Position numbers and translations under genes: made by a program
Shown here: one piece after another, positions 38,309 to 44,637 of the stretch
Layout: each line of letters begins with the position of its first letter
Position numbering within the stretch: the first letter of the stretch is position 1
Assembly (NCBI GenBank): GCA_003988855.1
Contig: QYAI01000184.1
Coordinates: forward strand, 1 to 44,637
Length of the DNA: 44,637 nucleotides
Direction of reading: 5' to 3'
From: Arachnopeziza araneosa
Taxonomy: Eukaryota > Ascomycota > Leotiomycetes > Helotiales > Arachnopezizaceae
The notes under the pieces: generated by a model
Told to the model about the DNA's origin: nothing
Seen by the model: the letters and a program-made list of their open reading frames with translations, nothing else
Databases searched by the model: none

Positions 38309-41300
38309 TCACCACTCGTATCTCTCGATCGAATCGATACCCCGGTCGAAGTCGAAATCAAATTCGAAGTTGTCGAGTGAGGGGACAGGGGTAGAGAAGG
38401 GTGAGCCAAGGACAGGGGTGTTAGGAGGAGTCTTAGTGATTTGAGGACTAATAGCGGAAATATCCTCAATAGACGGATTAGGGACCGAGCCAGAACCTCC
38501 AGGGGAATTAACAGGGGTAGAGACGCTAGAAACTGCCTCAGAAGAAACTCCGGCGGCGTTGACAGGGGTTTGAGGGAGTTGACAGGGGTTTCTGGCGTTG
38601 TTGACAGGGGTTTGAGGGGTGGAAGTGCTATCTCCGGCGGCGTTGACAGGGGTTTGAGGGGTTTGACAGGGGTTTGAGGTAAGTCCCGGGTCAATATTTG
38701 CAAGTCCGGCGTCAACAGCGTTAATTCCGGGTGCAGAAACGTTGTTTCCGGCGCTTTGACAGGGGTTTGTGCTAAGTCCGGGGGCAGGAATGAGGTTCGC
38801 GGCTCTCCATTCGGGTGTAAGAGTTCCCCAGACCAGTGGGTGGTAGGGGTTAAATACAGGCCCAACACCCGGCTTAACTCCGGAGTAAACCGTGCCGTAG
38901 TTGTTGAGGACGCCGTTGGCAGCGATAAAGGCGTTAATTTCATCATTGACAGATTTAAATCCGGGTGCAGAACCGCTGGAACCAGAGGCAGAAGCGTTAA
39001 CTCCGGGGGCAGAACCGTTAACTCCGGGGGCAGAACCGTTACATCTGGCGATATGGCGCTCGAAAAGCTCGGTGACAAGGGCTGCGTTCCAATCAGAGTG
39101 CGTAACTCCTGCGTTGCCGGCGTAGGCAGGGCCAGCGTAGCCGTTGGCAAGTGCTGGGGCATAGGAACTAGCGTTGACAGGGGCAGGGCCATAAGAACTA
39201 GCGTTGACAGGGGCTACAGCGCTAACTCCAGACGGATAATATTTGACATCGGCGTATACGAAACGGCTGTTTGGGTATAAACTGATGTATTTAGCGGGCA
39301 TGCCAGGGTAAGGACTAGCGTCGTCACTAGGGCCGGCGACGTGGTCTCTGAACTCATTGAAAATGGCTTCGTAGGAGTCAGGATCGTCGCATTTTCGGAT
39401 AGTTCTGGTGGCAACTCGGGGGGTTGGGGTAACTCCGGCGTCAAACATGCTAACTCCGGGGGTAGATTTGGTAACTCCGGGGGTCTCAGTTCCCTTGCCA
39501 GTGTCAACCTCCTTTCCCTTTGCCTCCTTCTCCATAGTCTTCTTGCCCTTTCCTCGCTTTCCAACTCCTCTCTTCTCCTTGGTAACCTTGTTGAGACTAG
39601 CGTTGATAGCGTCGACGCTAACGTTCTTAGCCTTTCCGCCTCGTCCCTTAGTTACGTTGATTCCGCCTTTTCCGGAGGTTCCGCTGGCCTTTCCGCCGCT
39701 GCCAAGCTTTCCGCCGTCAATTCCGCCGTCAATTCCGGTTCCGCCGTCAATTCCGGTTCCGCCGTCAATTCCGGTTCCGCCGTCAATTCCGGTTTCGTTT
39801 CCGTCTGCAGCTCCATCACCACCAACACCCCCATGAAATCTGCCAACTCCTGTTCCGTTTCCGCCACGTTGAATTCCGTTTCCGCCACGTTGAATTCCGT
39901 TTCCGCCACGTTGAAATCCGTTTCCGCCATGCTGAATTCCGTTTCCGCCATGCTGAATTCCGTTTCCGCCATGCTGAATTCCGGTTCCGCTGCCAAGTCC
40001 GGTCACGTGCTGAGCAGCAACTGTGGTGCCGAAGGCACCATTGTTGCTGTTGTGAATGTGACCAGGGTGGTGGTTGGCGTGACCAGGGTAAGAACTAGGG
40101 CCGGCGTAACCATAAGCGCTAGGGTGACTAGGGTAAGCTCTAGTCTGACCAGAGTAACCAGGGTTACCAGGTGCAGCCGAGTAGATGCTGACATAAGGAG
40201 CACCGCCAGTAGGGATGATGACAGGGGCACCGATAGGGGTACCGATAGGGCTAACGACAGGGGTAACGTCAGGGGTAACGACAGGGGTAACAGTGGACGT
40301 GACGTCAGTAACAGGGGTGACATCAGTCATTTCCTCGTCACGTGCATTCCCGTCGCTATCATAGGTGGGTTCTTGCGATAACTCTACTCCAATCTCCTTC
40401 TGATGCTTGCGGATGTTCTCCCATGTGAGTGGCTGGTGAAGAACCGATGACTTGGTACCGACGTCATGTGCATTGGTGGGGTGAACACGTGCATTGATGG
40501 GTTGAACATGTGCATTGGTGAATTGAACACGTGCATTGGTGGGGTGATCACGTGCCTTGGTGGGGTGATCACGTGCAATGATGTTGGCGTTGCCACTGGC
40601 GACGGTGTGGTTGTTGACTTTGGCGTTATCAACAACTTCATTGTTACAGCCTACGGCTGTATCAATGATGTTGTTGATATCGTTGCCATGGTTGTCATTG
40701 TTGACACGGTTGAGTTTGTTAACACGGTTGAATTTGTTAATACGGTTGACGTTGTTGACATTGTCATCGTCGCCTTCGTCATTGAGGTTAACATTGGTAT
40801 TGACGTTGACGTTGGTCTTCTTGTTGGCTGCATCAATGGTATCGTTGGCTGCATCAATGGCAGCATTAGCTGCATCAATCTCATTGTTGGCTTCATCAAT
40901 GTTATCGTTGGCTGCATCAATGGCATCATTGGCTGCATTTGACGGTCCTGATATAGGAATTGCTTGGCCATTGACCACATTGCATCTGTACCTAACATTG
41001 CGGCGCTTGACATCAACAGATCGACGGGGATTGAACTTGTAGTTGGGATGTAACATTGCATGTGCACGCTTTGCTTCAGCTGCCTTGTCGTAGAAAGCCT
41101 TCTTGACTTGCCTAGGAGCCTTATTCCACAACTTGGCGATGATACCAGCTTCTGTACGTTAGCTTGGCTTGGTATACAAAGATCCAACTTACATAGTTGA
41201 ATATTCTTCAAGTGGGGATTTGCAGCAGCAGCATATGGGTGATGGTACATGCGGAACAGGATCCAAGCATTGGGAGGCCTAGTGATTCTGAAAGTCTTTG

Positions 41301-41673
41301 CGGCGGCGGCAGCATTGGCAGGTTCAATAACCCGATGAGTATGCATGACTTTATTGATATCGGCAGGACCAAGAAAGATGCTACCATTGATATCGACGAG
41401 CTTTGGAGTCATACGAGTGGAGGCACTATGAGTCAAGGTGAGTGGATGACTTCAAGTCAGAAGAGTCAAGGTGAACTCAAGGTGAACTCACAAGTATCTA
41501 TTTCCAATAAACAGCACATCAGCAGGCTCCATGCTATTGAACAGATCGGTGGCGATGAAGATGGTGTTGTTATCTTGACGGAGTTGGATCTTCAAAGAGG
41601 TCCAAATCTCTTCAAGATTTGCGTTGGTGTAGTTGCCACCGATGGCATCCAGTTGGATAGCATCAAGCGACAT
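38309..41673 (-). CDS. MATA_HMG / MAT1-2-1-type HMG-box protein, 3 exons, 1084 aa
   Basis: Predicted DNA-binding mating-type regulator. Exons: 41673-41492, 41425-41193 and 41148-38309 (stop TGA); the phases join correctly to 1084 codons. ATG 41673 is the first start of an open frame beginning MSLDAIQLDA. Residues 1-106 resemble in layout the N-terminal part of MAT1-2-1 proteins. Residues ~107-181 form the HMG box: RPPNAWILFR, HHP, NPHLKN, an intron inside Ser139, Trp146, then HPNYKFNPRRS followed by basic VKRR. After the box come six AANDxID heptads (210-251), an Asn-rich part, ARxHPTN heptads (331-372), a Thr/Pro/Val part (415-447), GNGIQHG heptads (524-572), GTGIDGG repeats (591-618), a Lys-rich segment (660-687, possible nuclear signal), Tyr/Pro/Asn parts, TPV repeats (966-1019) and an acidic/aromatic end (FEFDFDFD). 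MAT1-2-1 proteins are usually a few hundred residues, so the long repetitive tail is unusual. Family confidence is high; orthology to the MAT locus is inference. Confidence 0.85.
38507..38668 (-). repeat. Coding PQTPVN repeats near the C terminus
   Basis: Imperfect units encode (N/T)PCQxPQTPVNxAG. On the + strand they read as repeated GTTGACAGGGGTTTG at irregular steps. Related TPV units occur again at residues 415-447. The stretch is probably disordered. Confidence 0.7.
39710..39793 (-). repeat. Coding 18 bp repeat: GTGIDG units
   Basis: Four to five copies of GTGIDG encoded by the 18 bp + strand unit GCCGTCAATTCCGGTTCC with almost no synonymous change. Such identity suggests the copy number is likely to vary between strains. 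Confidence 0.85.
39848..39994 (-). repeat. Coding 21 bp repeat: GNGIQHG heptads
   Basis: Tandem GNGIQHG / GNGIQRG units, six clear copies, encoded by a 21 bp DNA unit TTCCGTTTCCGCCACGTTGA (20 of 21 bases shown, + strand). Copies fall in two near-identical groups (His and Arg forms), indicating recent block expansion. Confidence 0.85.
40448..40573 (-). repeat. Coding 21 bp repeat (ARxHPTN) with CACGTG/CATGTG in register
   Basis: Six heptads (ARDHPTK, ARDHPTN, ARVQFTN, AHVQPIN, ARVHPTN, AHDVGTK). On the + strand CATGTG or CACGTG boxes start at 40465, 40486, 40507, 40528, 40549 and 40570, exactly 21 bp apart. Four are perfect CACGTG. Confidence 0.85.
40811..40936 (-). repeat. Coding 21 bp repeat: six AANDxID heptads
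   Basis: Six successive 7-residue units (AANDAID, AANDNID, EANNEID, AANAAID, AANDTID, AANKKTN) lie just after the HMG box. Ile at unit position 6 and Ala at positions 1-2 recur in a 3-4 spacing, as in a small-residue coiled coil. Asp and Asn fill the exposed positions. Confidence 0.8.
41149..41192 (-). other. Intron 2 (44 nt) inside the HMG-box serine codon
   Basis: Donor GTAAGT follows CTAT; branch-like GCTAAC; acceptor ...ACAGAAG before CTGGT. Splicing at AAG gives codon T|CT (Ser139) and the sequence NIQLS-GIIAKLW, which fits the family. The upstream CAG, 3 nt earlier, would create T|AA, a stop. The branch A is about 7 nt from the CAG end and 10 nt from the AAG end, which favours the downstream site. 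Phase 1 in this serine is the conserved intron position of MAT1-2-1 HMG boxes. Confidence 0.8.
41426..41491 (-). other. Intron 1 (66 nt) upstream of the HMG box
   Basis: Donor GTGAGT follows TAC-TT, with a CTGAC branch-like word and acceptor CATAG. Joining gives TT|T (Phe61), so NRY-F-ASTRMTPK reads through. The unspliced frame hits TGA at the donor. The intron contains repeated TTCACCTTGA words. Phase and length agree with the downstream exon, which otherwise lacks an ATG ahead of its conserved part. Confidence 0.75.
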
Positions 41674-41840
41674 GGCGACAACAACAACAATGAAGTTGAT
41701 GAAGTTGATGTTGTTGTTGTTGTTGTTGTTGTTGAGATGTAGAGAATTTAGGAAAGAAGAAATTAGAAGGAAGAAAAATTTTCTTTGTGGTGAGTGGGCA
41801 CGGTAAGCGAGGGTTAGCGTGGCGCTAAGACGAAAAGAGA
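41674..41840 (-). promoter_or_regulatory. 5' leader and core promoter of the HMG gene
   Basis: On the minus strand the leader just ahead of ATG holds a (CAA)n run (41709-41735) and a CT-rich stretch (TTCTTCCTTC, TTTCTTCTTTCC) at 41745-41778. CT-rich tracts just upstream of transcript starts are common in filamentous fungal promoters. No clear TATA box was singled out. The context before ATG is TCGCC. Confidence 0.45.
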
Positions 41841-41960
41841 AATAATACCGCGTGAATACACGTGACGAAAAATAATACCGCGTGAATACACGTGACGAAA
41901 AATAATACCGCGTGAATACACGTGACGAAAAATAATAACACGTGATTGAAAAATAATAAT
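41841..41960 (-). promoter_or_regulatory. 30 bp tandem repeat with CACGTG upstream of the HMG gene
   Basis: Three identical 30 bp units start at 41841, 41871 and 41901, with a decayed fourth at 41931. Each holds CCGCGTG and ACACGTGAC (+ strand). CACGTG is the core site of fungal bHLH factors of the Cbf1/Pho4 type. The array lies about 170-290 bp upstream of the start codon, so it is a plausible control element, but it may simply belong to the surrounding CACGTG repeats. Confidence 0.6.
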
Positions 41961-42239
41961 ATATTAAACAGGTGATATTTGAAATAATTGCGAAACATAA
42001 TCACGCAGTAATTATTTATAATTTGTATATTACATAATTTCTTCTTTAGCTGTTAAATTAATGTATTAATTTTATGACTACGTAACTCGAAGTTTACTTT
42101 GAATAATCACGTGACTTAACGTCATTCAAGTGATGTTAATATAATGAAATAAGGAAATTTCAACAATAAATAGTTTAGTAGTAAGGTGCAATAAATATTA
42201 ACTTATTACTTGTAATGTAACATTCGTAATTAAGTCATG
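41961..42239. other. AT-rich spacer between promoter repeat and C-rich array
   Basis: Mixed AT-rich DNA without clear T or A strand bias. It contains single CACGTG sites (near 42108) and relaxed words such as AATCACGCAGTAATT. No gene is seen. Confidence 0.5.
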
Positions 42240-43247
42240 TGACAAGTCACGTGATACCCCGCTTAACGTGATATTTCCCCGTGATTCCCCGCACTTCCCC
42301 GCATTGCCCCAGATTACCTCATGTAATACCCCTGTTACCCCGCACCCCGCACCACGTGATTCCTCGCACTTCCCCACGTGACATTTACCTCGCACTACAC
42401 GTGATTGTTACCCCGCATTACCCCATACTACTCCACGTGATACGCATGTTGTTCCACACGTAATGTTACCCCGCACCACGTGATACCTCACAGTCACATG
42501 TTACCCCGCACCCCACACACGTGACATTCCCCGCATTACTCCAGATTACCCCACGTAATTTACCCCGCACCACACACGTGATACCCTACAGTCATGTTAC
42601 CCCAAATTACCCCGCACCACGTGATTTACCCCGCATGTACCCTAATACCACTCACGTGATATTTCCCCGCACTTCCCCATACACGTGACATTTCCCCGCA
42701 CTCAACACGTAATATCCCTGCTACCCCGCACCCTACACACGTGATTTACCCCGTACCCCGCACCACGTGATCTACCCCGCATATGACCTGGTACTACCCA
42801 CGTGATACATTACCCCGCACTACACACGTGTTACCCCACATAACGTGACATTACCCCACACACGTGTTACCTATGTTACCCCGCATTACTCCACACGTGA
42901 TTTACCCCGCACTATCCCACGTGATTGTTACCTCGCACACGTAATACCTCACACGTGCTACTTATGTTACTCCGCACATCCCCACACGTGATTTACCCCG
43001 CACTTTCCCGCATTACCTCCTACCCCACGTGATTCCCCGCACTTCCCCACGTGACAGTTACCCCGCACTTACACGTGATATTGCACCAGATTACCCCGCA
43101 CACCACACACGTGATGTGTTACCCCGCATAACGTGACATTCCCCGCACTTCCCGTTACCTCGTACACGTGATTTTCATGTTACCTCGCACACATATTACC
43201 TCACGCGATACCTTACGCGATACACACGTGACACTGCTACTCCTTCA
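42240..43247 (-). repeat. C-rich array of TTACCCCGCA and CACGTGAT motifs
   Basis: The words TTACCCCGCA, CTTCCCCGCA and CACGTGAT alternate irregularly for about 1 kb. These are the reverse complements of the words in 35620-36130, and C exceeds G on the + strand. The array is about twice as long as its left partner and has no fixed unit. Short open frames inside it are by-products of the repeats. Confidence 0.85.
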
Positions 43248-43266
43248 TCACGTGCTACGCACGTGA
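43248..43266 (-). repeat. CACGTG hairpin with TAC loop, right boundary
   Basis: TCACGTGC-TAC-GCACGTGA is a perfect 8 bp stem. Read on the minus strand the loop is GTA, the same as in the left arm. It marks the switch from C-rich to A-rich DNA. Confidence 0.85.
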
Positions 43267-44010
43267 CGCCGTGATATATGTACATAAATTTTTAAAATTA
43301 AAAATAAGCAGTAAATAAAATAGTTAAAAATAAAATAATAAATAATTAAGGTATACAAGATTAAACACTATATAGAAGTTAAATAAAAATTAAATAATAA
43401 TTAGCGGATTAATTAATAAATAATAAAATAATAAGAAATGTAAATAAAAAAATAAAATAATTAAATAGTAATATTTTATTATGTTAAATATAGTAATAAA
43501 TATAATATACTTCGCATATTATATATTAGTATATTTAACATAGTATAATATTTTTAATATTTAACAATTAAATTAAAATTAATTAAAATTAGAATTGCAC
43601 GGTAAATAAAATAGTGAAAAATAAAAAGCAAAAAAAGTTGTTTTTAAATAAATAAAAAGTAAAAAAAGTTATTTTTAAATAAATAAAAAATAAAAAAACT
43701 AAAAAACGTAATTACTTAAATAATATCAACTACAAAATAATTATAAATTAATTAAAATGTAATATTATACTAATTAATTAAAAGTGTATATTATATTTAA
43801 AATTAAAAATTAATTAAAAATAATGTTATTTTATTTTGTTAAAATTAATTTAAATAATATTAAAGAATATTAAATATTTTAATATACTTATAATATGCTA
43901 CGCATATTATATATTAGTATATTTAATATAATGTAATATTAAATAATAATTAAAAGAAAAAATAATATAAAATTAAAACTAAATTAATCGATAATTAAAA
44001 TATATAAAAT
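43267..44010 (-). repeat. A-rich satellite units in reverse orientation
   Basis: Reverse-complement copies of the left satellite: TATATTAGTATATTTAA follows the hairpins near 43502-43522 (TTC loop, one stem mismatch) and 43890-43910 (ATAATATGC-TAC-GCATATTAT). The box ACACTATATAGAAGTTAAAT near 43364 matches the left TATATAGCG box in reverse. At least two units are recognisable. Confidence 0.8.
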
Positions 44011-44637
44011 AATCTACTAAATTAATACTATAAAAGAACTTAGACTTTATATAGAGTTTTGAAAAAAAGTAAATAATAATTAGTAAATAAATTTATAAAT
44101 AATAAAATAAATTAATAAAAATAAATAAAATTAAATAAATAATAAATAAATAAAAAAAATAAAAATAAATAAAAATAAATAAATAATAAATAAATAAAAA
44201 AAATAAAAATAAATAAAATAAATAAAATAAATAAATAATAAATAAATAATAGTATAACATCACGTGCTTCGCACGTGATACATTTACAATATTATATTAC
44301 ACTACTAAAATAGTAAAATAATAATAAAATAGTATAAACTAGAAAAATAACAAAATAATAAAAATATATAAAAATAAATAAAATAAAAATAAAAAATATT
44401 ACTTACAAGTATTACGTGCTTCGCACGTGATACTTACACGTAATACGTAACAATATAGTAGCAAAACTGTAAAAATAACAAAGTAATAAAAAATATAAAA
44501 ATTAAATAAATAAATAAAAAAAAAAAAAATTTATTTACTTAAAATTAATTAAAATTAAATAAAAAATAAAATAAATAAATAATATTACAAATATCATGTG
44601 CTTCGCACGTGATATATTTATCATATTATAGTAATTA
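44011..44637 (-). repeat. AAAT-rich DNA with three CACGTG hairpins
   Basis: Simple AAATAAATAAA-type repeats surround hairpins at 44259-44279, 44407-44435 and 44590-44616, all with TTC loops (GAA on the minus strand). Spacing is about 148 and 183 bp, similar to the 150-178 bp units on the left, but G/C-runs are absent. One or two stem mismatches occur (TTACGTG, TCATGTG). The window ends inside this region. Confidence 0.75.

Noticed and set aside
38218..39192. Long minus-strand open frame rich in Leu/Pro/Thr
   Set aside because: It lies in another frame of the HMG gene's third exon and arises from its regular repeats; the exon 3 frame continues the HMG box.
39341..40381. 346-codon + strand open frame, Ser/Asn/Val-rich
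   Set aside because: Antisense image of the 18 and 21 bp coding repeats; multiples of 3 keep all frames open. No domain is recognisable.
41197..41742. 181-codon + strand open frame ending in poly-Val
   Set aside because: Antisense to exons 1-2 and their leader; the poly-Val is the reverse of the (CAA)n leader run.
42198..42463. Short open frames in the C-rich array
   Set aside because: Made only of repeated CCCCGCA/CACGTGA words; no start context or domain.
35620..43270. Terminal inverted repeats of one large transposon around the HMG gene
   Set aside because: The facing arrays share words but do not align base for base, no transposase is present, and no target-site duplication could be identified.
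1..44637. Mitochondrial or plastid origin because of AT content
   Set aside because: The gene has spliceosomal-type introns (GT...AG with CTAAC-like branch) and a nuclear HMG-box family; no organelle genes are present.

Overview
Organism. The window carries one convincing gene, a mating-type HMG-box protein of the MATA_HMG / MAT1-2-1 type. Its HMG box is interrupted by a short intron inside a serine codon, the position typical of Pezizomycotina MAT1-2-1. The HH-P, NP-L-N-x-x-x-S and NPRRS-x-D-x-KRR residues also fit that group, so the DNA is most likely nuclear DNA of a filamentous ascomycete. This rests on family knowledge recalled without a search. The gene is of balanced base composition, but most of the window is an extremely AT-rich, gene-free repeat region.

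Layout. 1-70 is a T homopolymer. 71-1800 is T-rich DNA of degenerate ~20-22 bp repeats. 1800-20040 is a strongly T-skewed block built on a ~10 bp TTTTAAGTAG-like period, with many nested tandem duplications. 20041-35620 is an old satellite array whose landmark is a short hairpin with a GTA or GAA loop, about 41 copies. Hairpin spacings cluster near 320 and 480 bp, and a second conserved box (TATATAGCGTGTAAT) sits about midway in short units, so the underlying step is about 160 bp. 35620-36130 is a G-rich array of TGCGGGGTAA and ATCACGTG motifs. 36136-37730 holds two hairpins and then nine tandem units of 150-178 bp, each with a G-run and a CACGTG hairpin. 37804-37856 is a hairpin with 25 bp arms. 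38309-41673 (minus strand) is the three-exon HMG-box gene (1084 codons). 41841-41960 is a 30 bp promoter-side tandem repeat. 42240-43266 is a C-rich array that looks like the reverse complement of the G-rich array. 43270-44637 is A-rich DNA with the same satellite and hairpin family in the opposite orientation.

How it fits together. The gene sits between two arms of related repeats that face each other. On the + strand the left arm is T/G-rich with hairpin loops GTA/GAA, and the right arm is A/C-rich with loops TAC/TTC. The hairpin stems vary from copy to copy but stay paired, and the motif GCGNAGC matches the known family of very stable GNA-loop DNA mini-hairpins. The most interesting possibility is a structured, strand-oriented repeat domain around a mating-type-like gene, with CACGTG sites (bHLH/Cbf1-type) in the flanks, the upstream repeat and even inside the coding repeats. 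No function for this architecture is shown by the sequence alone.

Limits. No other protein gene, tRNA, rRNA, transposase or CRISPR was recognised. The usual Pezizomycotina MAT neighbours (APN2, SLA2) are not in the window.
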